Shown piece by piece: positions 28,301 through 40,917 of a stretch of DNA of 64,000 nt (its first letter is position 1; each line of letters starts with the position of its first letter). The notes under the pieces are model-generated. The model worked only from the letters and a program-made list of their open reading frames with translations, searched no databases and was not told where the DNA came from. Position numbers and translations under genes: made by a program. The DNA is taken from positions 310,001 through 374,000 of the forward strand of contig CM082586.2 of the NCBI GenBank assembly GCA_040954595.2. Reading direction: 5' to 3'. The DNA comes from Balanoglossus misakiensis (lineage: Eukaryota; Hemichordata).

Positions 28301-31300
28301 ATGACCGTCTTTCTCATTGGGAAAGAAGGCATCTGGTGTCCAAATACGATTGACTTCGTGCAAAAAGATTGGTTCGGTGTCATTATGACACAAACGGCCA
28401 TCAGCCCAACGTTGACGCATGAAGATAGACACACCGTAGTCCTGGAATGCAAACAGATGCAACTATATAAATTCTACATATTACAATGTCTGTGGTTGAC
28501 CGTACACTTTGTAACAGCTGTATGTAAACCAAAAGTCTGGTGGAAGAGTTTGGTAGTTAATATTTCAAACTTGGTGGTACTCGTACTGTGTTTTTAATTA
28601 TGAGTTAATGACTTAAATGGGAATGTTGTATGCTCTGTACCCCCACGTAAATTGATGACTGATTTCTGCATGCAACTATTTAGGTCAGTCGAAAACGTAT
28701 GTCTTGACTTGATATGATAGGTAGTGTTAGCTGATGGGAATCCATTTTATTTTTAAGCCTTAATGGCGAGGTAATGGCATGACATTCCAGGTAATATTTC
28801 CAGATACTGCAAAGCCATTTGTTCCACTTTAGTCACCAACACTGATAATTGACATGGCAACGAGAACACGTGACAACGTCACAACAAATTCTTAGACATG
28901 ATTTACATTGTAAGAGTTACATTATGCGGTTTTATTTTACTTCCGTTCCCTTTAGCGTTGTGAAAGAAGCGCTTCGTTTATAGAAAATAGGAAATGACCA
29001 CAAGCACACAGTTGCGATGATGGCCGTCCTTAGAGGATGCCATCAATTTTCCGAAAATGGGAGCATGTCATTTCTGAAATATGATACCGCTGTGTACATG
29101 TAAAATGTACGTATAAAATTGGAGTAATATATCATATGGAATTCATTTTCAAAATGTTGGATGAGATTAAACAATGATTAGATCATCTTATGATTAGCCA
29201 CAAAATGAAGGATGAAAAGCCTACGACAAAACTCATACTCATTGGTTTTCTTCAATGAGTATAGCGATGCCATTTTAGCATCCTAAGTGAAGTTAAGCTT
29301 TTGTCTTAATGGAATTCCTGGAAGCCATCGATCACTTTTTAAGATAAGATGTTAAGATTGCAATAGAAAACAAATGTCAACTTTCTGCGTAAAGGACAGA
29401 CGATGTAATTAAATCACGTTCCAAAAATATCAACTGTTTGGTTACATCTGAATGAAATGGCTATTTTTCCTTCGAAAATTGCACGAAAAATTGTAGTTTA
29501 AGAAAACCCGTACTGTTTCATGCTTGCCAAGTATACGTCAAGTGCATGTACCACCTGAATGCCAATTGCATTCAAATTAAACATCTTGAACTTGGGCCAT
29601 TCGTTAATTGAGAGCGATGCGCAGGTGTTCTTAAATAATTTAGAATTAGAACGATTATAAGCAACCTCGCTGGGGGAAATAGTTGCAGATGGGATTCACT
29701 CACTATTGATTACTGATCTAACGATGCAACATTTCCCTTCAGACAATTCACGGGTTTGCGTGTTTGTGTCTACTGTGAAACATTATCCATTCTAAGATCG
29801 GCAGACCATTTTAGCAACTTACCATTGTTGCCTCAGTAATTGAATCAAAACTGTTGATGAAAATATCACATTTGACCTCTACAGGCGGGCCTGCAAGCAA
29901 AACAAAAGTCAAAATTATTGAATTTGATTTGAACTTTCACCAATTGAATGGTCCCGGTAGAATTCGATTAATCTGAATGTTTTCCATGTTTGTGAGTGAA
30001 GTGACCTGACTTACCCTTTGCCATGGGTCTGAAGCGTTTGTCATACCGGGATGGATTTAATAGATGGTTCAGTACATGAGACGTCTGCTCCCGTGTGGCA
30101 TTATCGCTGGAGTTGTTTATTTGCCTGCAGTGAAAACAATCCAAGGAGAAATTTGGAGATAAATCGGATCTTGGCCCTAATATGCAGTCGAACCTGTCTA
30201 TAGTGGCCAATCAGGTGACATTTATAGACAGGTCAATTAATGTGCATGTTAACTGAAAACAACAGGGCGCTTAAATAATCACCATTGAAGAAATGTTTAT
30301 TAGGTTAACATGGACGTGTGCCTGTTATACTAATAGCCTGCAGTTGTGATTTATATAGCGGCGGACAGACAGGTGACAGACTTCTGTGACCTGAATGCCC
30401 TCCCTCGAACCGAGGCCAAAATATACAGGCAAATAAAAAAGCCATGATATAAGATTTCATAGCAAACCCAGACAGAAACTGTGAATTATTTAGGCTCCAT
30501 TATGTAATGTCGGTGAGACCGACTGCAAAGATAAAGACGTGCTATCTGTGACAAGTTACTAACACGTTTCAGCATTTTAATGTTTTCACCAGCTCAGGAA
30601 CTATGAGAAAATACATCATAGGTTAAACATGCAAGTTTCAAACTTAGCCTGTACATTTTGTGCTGATACAGAAAGATTATGAGTTCGGAATATCAGTATG
30701 ACATGATTAATCAAATTAATTGATCACCAAAGCGCTCCACATGCATTTGTTAGGCATTGAATGCTATATGTGTTTGCGAGGGTTTTCTTTTGTATACCAG
30801 TACGCAGCTGTTGTTTTACCTTACTTTTTTAAAATTTTAAACACTAAAAACCACGATCCAGATTTATACTGCAACAGTTTCTTTGTGCCTCTCGAAGCTT
30901 AAATCGATGATCGATAATCATTTAGAATGAAACTATTTCTCGCACTTGTGTCATCCTGCACATATAAATAAAATGATGTTAAATAAAATGCACATAAAGA
31001 AATTGCCAATTTAATTAAATTATGTAACTTACAGTGGTAAAATTACCCGTACATTTAAAATCGATTAAATAACCAAACTAAATGTAAAGCGATTCCACGA
31101 ATGTATTATCTGTTATTATGAACAATGTGAAATGTTATATTAATGGCCAAATAGACTATCTAGTTACTAAAATAAAGGAATTTCAGTTGTTTATCACGCC
31201 AAAGTATATTCCACAGAAAGTTTGATTTGAAAACAGGAATCTTTTTCTTGGTTTGTGAGGGAATTACACAAGGTTGACGTACAGCAGACAGAGTTTTTAA

Positions 31301-33171
31301 ATTTGTGACTTCTAAGTCGAGACAACTTTGACATATTTTTCAGTTTGAGAGATTACAATCTCGCCAAACATGAAAACTATCTCTACATTTATCAGCAGTA
31401 GTGCACTCGGACTCACAACCGACGTTACTGAGTCAACATGAAATGTTCAAACACGGCATTCTTTGGCTATCATGTCTGATGTTATCAAATATAATTATGA
31501 AATTTTACCTCTGAAAACGTTGGCAGTATGATTACGCAGAGGACCTTACATGGCCTCCTGGATGTGTGAATTGCAAATAACACCACACGACAAACCGCGC
31601 CGCATTACATTTGTTGCCATAGTTACCCATGGTTTCTACGAATATATTGTGTCCTGTTCAACGTGTTTTGCGCGGATATAACAATAAGCCGCATTTTGTC
31701 ACGAGACATTCTATCTTTACATCATAATCATCACATTTTAAAATAGATAATTATACTCATTGTTTTATTATTTAACATTGCCTGTTACATATAACATAGC
31801 ACAACACAACATAGTATAAAACATTACATAACATTTAATGATATTTCATGTTTTGATGAGAAGCCCTAAAAGTTCAAGTGAACCTTGCCGAAGATTTCAA
31901 GTCGTCATCATTGACGACTTGTTTGTCAATTACGTCAAATTATAGGAGTGTGAAATGCAGAATGCACGTTAAATTCCGTATTGAATCGATCGCATAACTC
32001 AATAATGATTTGTATATGTCCAAACACAAGAGGCGATAAAACATTATCTGGGATAGCCTGCAGCCTCCACTTCTATGAATAGCTAATAGAGACTTCGACA
32101 TTGCATGTAAAGGCATTTGACAACTAGAACCACCGGACACATTCCATCAAATCAACCAAGCTGTGGCTTCAGATGCAACGAGGCTCAACTGAAGATTCGC
32201 CCTTCAGTATGTGTATATCATATTACAATTCTCAGGTGTCATAGCGCAAGGGAGAAAGTGCCAGTAACTCCTACAAATCTTCCCGTCGTGCACTGATTAA
32301 GCTAAACGAATTGATTTAATCTCAGTGTGATAACGCCGCTAGTTTATGAGGCTGCTCGTTTTGATTAAACTGTGAAGGAACGACGACGCATGACAACGGT
32401 TGTCTAATGGCTGACCTCGTTGTCACGCAGAACTGGTTTCATGCAAAATATGTTCATTTGTACACGGCTGTTTACATACAGACCTTTTCACAAGGTCGGG
32501 CGTAACCTTTCCACCCACCAGATGTCAACACCTTTGAATTCATTCACTTTCACTGTCCTATATACGGTAGCAATATCAATGTTATTATGTTTAAGTGCGT
32601 ACAATATACCTTCATAGTAAATTGAAGTAAGCATATGGGTTTACATACTCTGTCGACAAACTGACGCAGGAAAACACCTTTGCCCGAACTCAAGCACGCA
32701 TATTTTCCGATATGTCTAATGTACTGATCAGTCAATGTTATTCTCTTTTGTCCGTACATTTTCACGGTCCAACAGAAGAGGCTTATTTGTGTGTTAAATG
32801 GGGTATAAATAGTGAGAGTTAAAGGCTGTAGACGAGAATGACGATTCATTCAGCATTACAGATATGTTTATCTGGACAATACTTTGTTGATGAGCTTTGA
32901 GAAGTCAAAGTATAGGTAAAGATTTGACACATTGCCAGTCAGTGTCAATGTCTTCCATAGGTGAAAACTCTGCGATACTATGTTATACTTGAGAATAATT
33001 AAATTAAGTTAAATTACACCAAAGTTTATTAAATCGAAGTGAAACTCTATCGGCATGCGAGAATGGCTTATAAGTTCTAACAAGCACTTACCCATTCGTT
33101 GGTGTTATATGTAAAATTACCACTGAAAACGCCGCCGTACAAATCAAACCTACAGCCAGCATCGAAGACAT
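25363..33171 (-). CDS. Glycine-receptor-like Cys-loop chloride channel, gene C
   Basis: Coding exons in transcript order: 33171-33092 (signal peptide), 30124-30015, 29890-29823, 28441-28230, 28113-28031, 27863-27729, 27051-26822, 26013-25846 and 25587-25363. They join in frame to 436 codons plus a stop. Exon 1 encodes [20 protein letters not shown] and ends in phase 2 at a GTAAGT donor. Seen: loop D FMRQRW; Cys-loop C-x13-C ([15 protein letters not shown]); loop [15 protein letters not shown]; second pair [13 protein letters not shown]1 [27 protein letters not shown] before M2 with TTLDAGIR (19' Arg kept); M3 [20 protein letters not shown]; a short charged M3-M4 loop ([20 protein letters not shown]); M4 [20 protein letters not shown]. 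The glycine-contact Arg (loop D) and the Tyr/Thr/Phe of loop C are present. It is closest to gene B. Glycine as agonist is inferred from these residues. Confidence 0.93.
30125..33091 (-). other. Intron 1 of receptor gene C
   Basis: A 2967-bp intron between the signal-peptide exon and the mature N-terminus exon. I see no nested gene. It holds only low-complexity AT-rich tracts, for example the ACATA-type tract at about 31790-31835. Confidence 0.5.
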
Positions 33172-35601
33172 TGTTGGACACTGGCTGACTATCGCCGACA
33201 ACATAGATTTAGACGTAAGACGAGTAGCCCTCAAACATGGCGGTGTGTTTTAAACCGTATGTGCCCACACCCGTTTCTGGTAGCTAGTATTGTTGAACTA
33301 CCTCGGCAGCGTTGCAGACCTCACAGATTCGCCTGGATTTCTGAATATTTCACGATCACAGTAACACTATTAACCGTGCGAATAGACCATTTCATTGCTA
33401 GATATAGGTATGCATCACTTTGAGTCGAAAGTGAACTCCCTAGCCACGTGCAAACATTCAATGAAGCCACGTAACATAACAGAAATACTGGCCATGACTT
33501 GATGTTATGTATGCAAGTCAGGTTTTAACACTAATTGACCCACCTGTACAACTACGGAGAGGGGATATCTATCATATCAGAGTCTCACATTAGTAGGCAA
33601 ATTTCAATTATCAAATTTCTCCCCAATTTAATCATCCGTTTCGCTCCTAGAGTTCGATCAGCTTCGATGTGTGACCGTTACACGGGCGAATACACATCGC
33701 GTCTCCACAGCTAATTTGCCCGAAGCCTATGATAGCCGATATTCTCATGGGAAAGTTATAGATTAAATGCATATCTTTGTTTTACGAGAGAATTTTGAAT
33801 CACAATTCCGCTGGGATGATAACAAATGTCTCCACGTCTCCGGCTCAAATTATATCATCAAATAAAACTTAAAATCAAAAGAAAAATCTATCTAAGAAAT
33901 GGAATGGAATGCAGGACATGAAAATAGACAATCATTCGAATGCACCTGTCTCTAGCCTCGTCAAATTCTCACAATTCACGAACTGCAAACAGCTGAAGTT
34001 GTGTAAATGTGAGGATTGATTGAAAACAAGTTGAGGGTCTGACACAGAAGGAATTTAGTGGAGCGAAGTATAGTATTTTTAGGCAGTGTACAGTAGCTTT
34101 TGGTCTATTATAATAACGAAGACTGTAACGTCAGTCGGCAAAACATCTGGCGTAATGTTTTCTGTGGACAACCAATCAAATAAACCAAAGAAATCAGGTC
34201 ATTGATTGTATATGATGGACGACCGGAAGCTGTAAATGCATATTCTAAATAATCTTTAATATCGAAAGCAATAACGTACTATTTATATAAGAATAATCAT
34301 ATTCCTTATTCCACTACCCGTGATTGATGGAGATTTCTAATGAATAAAACGGAATTAGGACCTACGTGCTAAATGAACTCTAGACAGAAAAACGAAGTGC
34401 AGTCTCCATGTAGTCTCCCTCGTGATAACGACCACAATGCAACGCTCATCTGATTTCATTAATGGTAAATCATTTCAATACACTCTGACCTAACCAAGCT
34501 GCGACAGACCACTTTATTAAGACTAACCATGACATAGAGAAACCCTTGCCCTTGATTCGATTTCTAGAGAATGTTTCCTGCATCAACTTTAATTAAAATC
34601 ATGCGATATAACCATACCATTAAATAAATCGAAAACGTTCAGTTCTCTAATTTGCTTTTCTAGTAAATCAAGCAGAGAAAGAGGAAGCGCGTTGGTTTGC
34701 CTATACTCGCCAAATGAAACCCTAATTTCTTTGAAAATCCCTACATTCAGGTAGCTATAATATGGCGGACAATAGTTAATGTTTTGACTCCGGGACGAGT
34801 CTTATGTGCGCGAAAGTTCCATTTGTATGTAAACCATTCTGGCCGCATATTGATTCTGCTGTCACGTGATTCATTCAATTCTCATCACTCAGACATGTGC
34901 CACTTGTGATTGCAGACACTGTTACAGCCAGATTTTCCGATAGCCAGACTCACGCTTCCCTCACGAAAGAGACGTGATCTTATAAATAAAGGTCGATTCT
35001 ATACCTGATCCATTAAAAGACGAGTTTCATACATAGATGGTTAGATTCATGATTTATCATGGTCTGGCTCAAATCTGACAACATCGGAATGTGCCACAAA
35101 TATCCCTCGACGCTGGTACATAGCAATTACATTGTGTGGTTGAAATATATATTTATAACGCCAGAGACAGTTAAAGCAAAAACAAGCTCGGGGTTGGTAA
35201 GATCTACACAAATGTGCCTTTGAAATTACTTCCAAAAAAAATACGTTCAAATAAAACGAATAGTTGATAAGGTAACACATCATGTACAAAAACAAATATA
35301 AAATAAATATATATCCAATATGGTTTTTATCCGAACAAAATGAGGAATTATTTCCGGATGAAAAAATCATAAGGAATGGCAGTTGACTCGACAAACTTTC
35401 ATTTTCGCCGTAAGCCTATCAAATAAAAGCCAAGAAAAATCTAGAAACCTAGTAATATTCCACAGTACCATATAGTCATTTGAAAGCTAAATGGAGAAAG
35501 CATGCCACGAATAACATTTGAAATCCATGCTGGTAATAATAGTCTTGAACGCCCTCAATGTGGACGAACTGTGGTTTAGGCTCCTTGAGGCCGCTACCTT
35601 C
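33172..35601. other. Intergenic between receptor gene C and the MS4A-like gene
   Basis: This should contain the promoter of gene C and the 3'UTR of the MS4A-like gene. I see no exon pair, RNA gene or repeat array. The one longer minus-strand open frame, near 35.05-35.39 kb, has no recognisable domain and no splice support. Confidence 0.4.
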
Positions 35602-37511
35602 TCAGGCGTGTGACTCTACAGCATTCAACGGGATTGTTACCATTGTCGACTGCTGAGTTCCTTTCTTGGTCGGAATGTAGAAGACGCCGTCAGATTGGTT
35701 TGATCTTCTTGCAACGTTTAGAACCCTACCATCGACGGACACGGCTGGGATCATGTAGATCTGGAATAGGATCCGAGATAGAAAAAATTCAATATTACCC
35801 TATGTTGGCGGCGCACATGTGATGGATGCGTGCTCTTTGAGCTTTCTGAACGATTCTAAAATTGGATTGTGGTTTCACCGCAAGCCCTTTAAGCAGTGCA
35901 AAATAACTAAACAATGTTATCGTTGTTGTTGTTTCATATGCGATTCAATAATATTTCCTTTGGTGTATATCTTTCTTACCGGGGCTCGCTGTGGTTGTCT
36001 GGGTAACAGGGGTTGTTGAAGTGCCTTGGCACAAGTCGAGGTTGACGCAATTGCCACAAAAAACTCGATGGTCGCGAGGCAGGCGATGATACCGTCAACA
36101 GCCTTACGTGATTGGATACTAGATGGTGTAACTCCATAATCGTCCTGTGCAAAAAAGTAAAACAATTGTCATGCGCACTGCAATGTTTTTGTGCAGCACA
36201 AACTCTTTACCACGGGATCGTAATTTATCTCTCTGATATCATCAAGTTTCTTAGATAGGCATGTTCATGCATAGCCGTGGTTCTTACCGAAAAATCGGCA
36301 ATGACGTCACTTCTTACCTCATCTCCATACGCGGGTAAGTTTTCCTCTGTAAAGAAACTATACACTCCGTGAACTGTGAGAATTAATGCGCCGGCGATGG
36401 CAATGGCTGACGTCACCAAAAATCCAATCACCTGGGGGAAGTAGTATGAGAGGAACAGTTATTCAAAAGTATTAAAATTCCTGGTACCGAACAGAATTGT
36501 GGACTCTGATGTTGTGTATGTAATAAGGATACTCAATATTGGAGACTTACAATGCACTGATCCTTCTTTTTGGAGGCAACGATTCCTGAAACTCCTGTCG
36601 CCATGAACTGAAATAAATAACAAAAGAGTGATAAGAACACAGTTGCTTTATCTTGTGGCGAATGTCTGATATAGCTGTCATGTTTCGAAAGGAAGCATGA
36701 CGTCATCCTATGCGTTAGCCCACGTGACCAAACTGTCAGACAGACCAACGACCTGATCGAGTTTTTTCCAGTTTTTCTGTTCAAACGATTTCTTCAACAT
36801 CGATTTTTCTGGGACACGGCTTGGTGATACATCGATAATGTAGCCGACGTTAGGTTTAGTTGGAAAAAAGATTTTCCAAAAACACCCTGACTCCGTAAAA
36901 GGGTACTTGATAAACTGCCACTTGTTGCTGTGTACCGTTTCAAGAATCCTATCACAAGAAAAAACACGAGACCTTTCCTCTGTTGCAGAGCTTGTCCAAT
37001 CAGACATATTAAATGTTTTATGTATTCTATAGAAATTTTAACTAAAGCTAAAATGATCGTTTTTGCATCATTAACACACAGTTTTATCATGGACACAATT
37101 TTCAGGTATCAGTGGTTTTAGTTAGAAGCACTTTGAAAATGAAAGAGACAGAGAATAGCGAGAGAGATAGTCAGACAGACTTGACACTGGCAGGCAGACA
37201 GGCAGAGACAGAGAGAGAGACAGAGCGTGATAGAAACTAAGCGGACTTACAAAGGCGCCACACCAAGCAGGTGTACCCAGGAAGAACAACTGGCAACCAA
37301 GAAACATGGACACTACGGCAAGTCCGAGAAAACAGGTGCCCAGTAGAATATGAGCAATGGCAAGTCCGAGTGTCCAAGATTCGTTGACATTGACCACAAA
37401 TAACCGTCTTTGTTGCTTTGGAGCCATCGGTTGCAGTTGTAGTCCATGTTGTTGTTCGTCCTCTTCGAGAGGCGTTATTAACGGTGCGTCATCTGAGATA
37501 CGAACGGCCAT
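35602..37511 (-). CDS. MS4A/CD20-like four-transmembrane protein
   Basis: Five exons, all in phase 0: 37511-37251, 36607-36551, 36431-36318, 36144-35980 and 35760-35602. They give 251 residues and a TGA stop. The start AAAATGG was preferred over an ATG four codons upstream because of its context. Four hydrophobic segments are visible. TM1 is LGLAIAHILLGTCFLGLAVV. TM2 is around LGTPAWCGAFFMATGVSGIV. TM3 is GFLVTSAIAIAGALILTVHG. TM4 is around DGIIACLATIEFFVAIAS. A short polar link after TM2 (ASKKKDQC), small-residue-rich helices and cytosolic tails fit the MS4A/TMEM176-type tetraspanning fold (CD20-like). The N-terminus (about 50 residues) and C-terminus (about 60) are polar, with no enzyme motif. 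Function is unknown. MS4A relatives act in membrane signalling or trafficking. CCDC43 starts about 530 bp away, head to head. Confidence 0.75.
37138..37230. repeat. GA/CAGA-rich low-complexity tract
   Basis: Purine-rich CAGA and GAGA units within the first intron of the MS4A-like gene, starting about 20 bases past its exon 1 donor. On the transcribed strand it is pyrimidine-rich. Confidence 0.7.
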
Positions 37512-38040
37512 TTTGAATTTCACTCCAACGTAGAACTTTGGTCGTGAATTATGTTTTCAACAGGTAACTGGAAGCCTTGAGATCCTCCGTCAAAAATTCT
37601 AGCCTACAGGATGAGTTCAGACGTTGTTTGTGTCGATCATAAATGATCAAATTGAGGCTGGACTGAGGCTTATAAGCCTACGTAATCGCAATACTTATGT
37701 CCAAATATGGGAGAGAGAAATAATAGATAACTGTTGGGGTTGGGTTGTTTAGTTAATAATCAACCAATATTTATAACTCAATAACTCTAGTAACCTTGAC
37801 GTGAATTGAACTCGTGGCTTTCGTCGAGGCCTTTCTGAATCAATAAAATAATCACTACTGATTTTATCTCTTGTTAAGCTCTATAAAAAAACTAATCAAA
37901 ACTCCTAATAAAGTGTGCAAAGGAAAACCACAGTGTTACAAGATACATCAATGATTTTCTAGTAATATTTGACACCGAACGCAAAAACTGTCTGGTCTTC
38001 ACTTACTGGAGTTGAGAGCCACAAACAAGCAAACAGCAAG
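37512..38040. promoter_or_regulatory. Shared head-to-head promoter region (MS4A-like / CCDC43)
   Basis: The start codons of the minus-strand MS4A-like gene and the plus-strand CCDC43 are only about 530 bp apart, pointing away from each other, so both promoters and 5'UTRs must lie here. No specific element such as a TATA box can be assigned with confidence. Confidence 0.45.
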
Positions 38041-39693
38041 ATGGCGGCTGCCGTCGATGGGAACAGCTCGTTCGACGTCTGGCTTTCAGAAAAGTTATCG
38101 CAATTAAATATCGACCAGGAAGTCTTTGGATCTTACATAACGGGTATTTTGGAGACAGATGATTCGAGTTACGAAGATAAAACAGAAGATCTGATCGGCT
38201 TTTTCTCTGAAATAACGGTAAAGTTGGTGACTGCGTGGTCCGCCACATGTCCATTGATTTGCGTTTGTCAACATCGCGAACATGTTTCGCGAGTTTCGCT
38301 GGGCTACAGATTGTAGTCTAAAACATATATTCCCTGCATCAATTTCTACGCCTCTCCGTGTTACCATCAAGTTACCCTGTCTGTCCGCGAAGTATTGTTG
38401 TAATGTGCCGTGAATCTAAGGTAGTATCTATCGATGCATTGAATGATGATGAGGATGTATGATGATAATGGGTCTTCAGTAAAGTTCAAAGGTCAATCGA
38501 CCGAACCTTTTTCGTCGGTGTATTCGTATTCTTATTTGTCCATATATTTCTATTTTCAGGAAGATGGGGTGGAAGACACTTGTCAGGAAATCATATCAAA
38601 ATGGGCTGAAACTCAAAAAGAGAAAATCCAAGAAGCCGAAAGAATGAAAGCAGAAGGTAGAGTTTGTGCTCTGTCTGTTGATAATCAGAATGGTTGCAGG
38701 AGATGATTTTTCCTTTTGAATATTGATGCACTGGTGCTATATATGTTCATGATCAGCACTTTTAGTTTTGCACACTATAATGAAAACTGTCTGCTTCACT
38801 CGATACACACCAGATAATGTAGTTTGTGTACAATTCATCTGATTTCACTACGACTACAATTGACTTCCAGAGAAAGCAGCAAATGACCAGGCAGTGGCAG
38901 ACCTGATGGAGAAACATGCAGCAAGTGTTGTGAAGAAAGAAATGACAGATGAAGAAAAGAAAAGAAAGGCAGCACTACTCAGGCAGTATGGAGATGTTTC
39001 AGATGAAGAGAATGAATATCCTTACATTATGAAGGTTTTACAATGGATGAATCAAAGAGTTTGCTTTGAAAAGTATTTGCTTATAAAAATTAATTCATAA
39101 CAACATGCTGATTTTTCAGAATATATAATATGCGTGATACTTTGTAGCAAAACATTTTTGATGGAACTATGTTTTGTCATTTCTATTGTTGCTGTTCCTT
39201 AACATGATCTCACTGATGGATATTTAGATAATGGAGATGCAGCCGTTTCCAGCACAGATAATTGTATCCTTTATGTCATGCTACTAGTATTGTAAATTAG
39301 TATCAGTGTAAATAGAGTTTGGTACTGAATCTGGACCAGATGTACACCACAGACAAAAGCTGTCATGGCAGGATGAATCCAAATCGATCTTGTATACTAC
39401 TATACGTGATACCAAACTGTTGGGAATTTACCAAATTGTACAACTGAATTTTCACCTCAGTGTCAAATTATTCATGACTATTCCCTGACCAAGAATCTGC
39501 AGTCTCTGCCTTCAAGAACACCAATGTACAAGATGTAATGAGTAAAGAAAAGGCAAAGCGAGATAAATCCAAACAAGATTCTGAAAAGAAGAAGGAGAGA
39601 GACAAATTACAACGAGAAAAAGACAAACAGAAAGCGTTGGACAGAAAAGAGAAGGAGAAGAAACGGACACAGAAACAAGAAAGAAGAAGATAG
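38041..39693 (+). CDS. CCDC43: Coiled-coil domain-containing protein 43
   Basis: Five exons: 38041-38217, 38560-38656, 38871-39015, 39214-39263 and 39503-39693, giving 219 residues. From memory the human protein is about 224. The N-terminal half begins [20 protein letters not shown] and contains YITGILE; family members share the pattern FGSWL..L and YGAYILGIL. The middle reads [20 protein letters not shown]. Then follow [20 protein letters not shown] and a basic, coiled-coil tail ending [12 protein letters not shown] chose ATG 38041 (AAGATGG) over an in-frame ATG at 37969 because it matches the family N-terminus. Introns 3 and 4 carry U12-type signals (see separate entries), and only this splicing keeps the frame through the conserved DEE-acidic region. 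CCDC43 is conserved in animals and its molecular role is poorly known. A poly(A) signal lies at 40380. Confidence 0.92.
39016..39213 (+). other. U12-type AT-AC intron (CCDC43 intron 3)
   Basis: The 5' end reads ATATCCTTA, matching the minor-spliceosome AT-AC donor consensus. TTCCTTAAC at 39195-39203 is a perfect U12 branch-point match. The intron ends in AC at 39213, 11 bases after the branch A. Splicing here joins GA|T and keeps the frame open (EEND then DGYLDNGD). A GT-AG alternative with donor at 39035 is weak and does not join in frame to the next exon. Confidence 0.85.
39264..39502 (+). other. U12-type GT-AG intron (CCDC43 intron 4)
   Basis: The donor GTATCCTTT matches the U12 consensus exactly. 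TTCCCTGAC at 39481-39489 is an 8-of-9 branch-point match, 14 bases before the AG at 39501-39502. The join T|TC restores the conserved FKNTNVQDV segment in frame. With the preceding AT-AC intron it brackets a 50-base exon. Confidence 0.82.
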
Positions 39694-40379
39694 CATGGCA
39701 TCTCAGGTTTATTAGAAAAGAAGGGAGCTAGGAGAGACTGGTGATACCGGTAGGTCCAAATTTCTGAGGGACATTTTTGCAATGAACAGAAACTTATTTA
39801 TTTTTCTACAGAAAGCAACAAGTTCTGGAATTGAAATTAAAGAAACTCATGAAATATTAGCTTGTCATATGGGGGGAACATTCTCCATAAATCATCCAGA
39901 ACTCTTCGTTCAATTGTTCTGACTCAACTTTGTGAAAGCAAAGTGAAAGGTTTTTGGAAAAGGAAGTTTATACCTGAAGATGTCACAGTCAATACAACGT
40001 ATCCATGTAGTTTCTTAGTGTGTGGTTGGACCCATGTAGATGATGATGAGGGAGAAGGCGCACTAAAATCTAAATTGCTTTCTTGGTTTTAATTTCAAAA
40101 TATATCTAACATGCCTGTTTTCCTTGTGTTATGTTTTCATTTCATCATGCAGTGCTCTTTTTACGCCAGAGTATAGAATTCCTTCCATTTATCCCTTTTG
40201 TATTAGTTTTGAATTATGCTATGCCATTTCTAGTTAAATAATGTAAATATATCAAATAGTTATGTTATTCTATGTAAATTAGTTGAAATTCCGATCTTTC
40301 TGTCATGACATTCTGGTAAACATAGTGTGTGCAGAATGGCTGATGCACTAATGACAAAATCATGTGGCTGATTTGATAA

Positions 40380-40385
40380 AATAAA
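40380..40385 (+). promoter_or_regulatory. Poly(A) signal of CCDC43
   Basis: AATAAA about 690 bases after the CCDC43 stop codon and about 530 bases before the ELP6 start. The open frame at 39862-40092 lies in the intervening 3'UTR and is not considered a gene. Confidence 0.6.
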
Positions 40386-40917
40386 CAAGTTATGATATTT
40401 CAGCTTATTTGTGAATTTATTTTTGTCAGACCCACACACGTTACTCGGGGTAGTTCCCAGAGATAGTCCTAGTTACCAAATGAGAGGAACATGTACTACT
40501 AGAACTACTAATATTTGGTGAGGCTGAGCAAAAAAATGTCTGATGTAAAGCCAAGCTGCCCTAATTTTCACTTGCACTCTTAACTTTCTAGAGACAATTA
40601 AATGCTGGAAGAAAACCAAAAGTGTAATTTTATGGCAAAAACAGTTACGCAAAAGTTTTCGAAAAGGCTAAAAAACACGACCCCTCTCGCACACTAACGT
40701 GTCGAACGTCCGTCTCGGGAGACTTGACGATACCTTTGTTTTATCATTTTTACCACAGAGGGCGTTCTTCAAAATGGCTGCGCCCATGATAGTATGAGCG
40801 AAATGTCGCTCAGAATTCTTGGCATATTTTAGAGGAATTTAGCCGTTTTATTTTCACATTCCATTGTTAGAATATGTGATTCGTCATTCAGAGATGTGTT
40901 TAAAGTGAAGCGATAAG

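Noticed and set aside
35047-35394. 115-codon minus-strand open frame
   Set aside because: It is AT-rich and cysteine/phenylalanine-heavy, with no paired splice sites or domain. It is likely chance in the region downstream of the MS4A-like gene.
39862-40092. 76-codon plus-strand open frame
   Set aside because: It lies in the CCDC43 3'UTR between the stop codon and the poly(A) signal, with no family motif or splice support.
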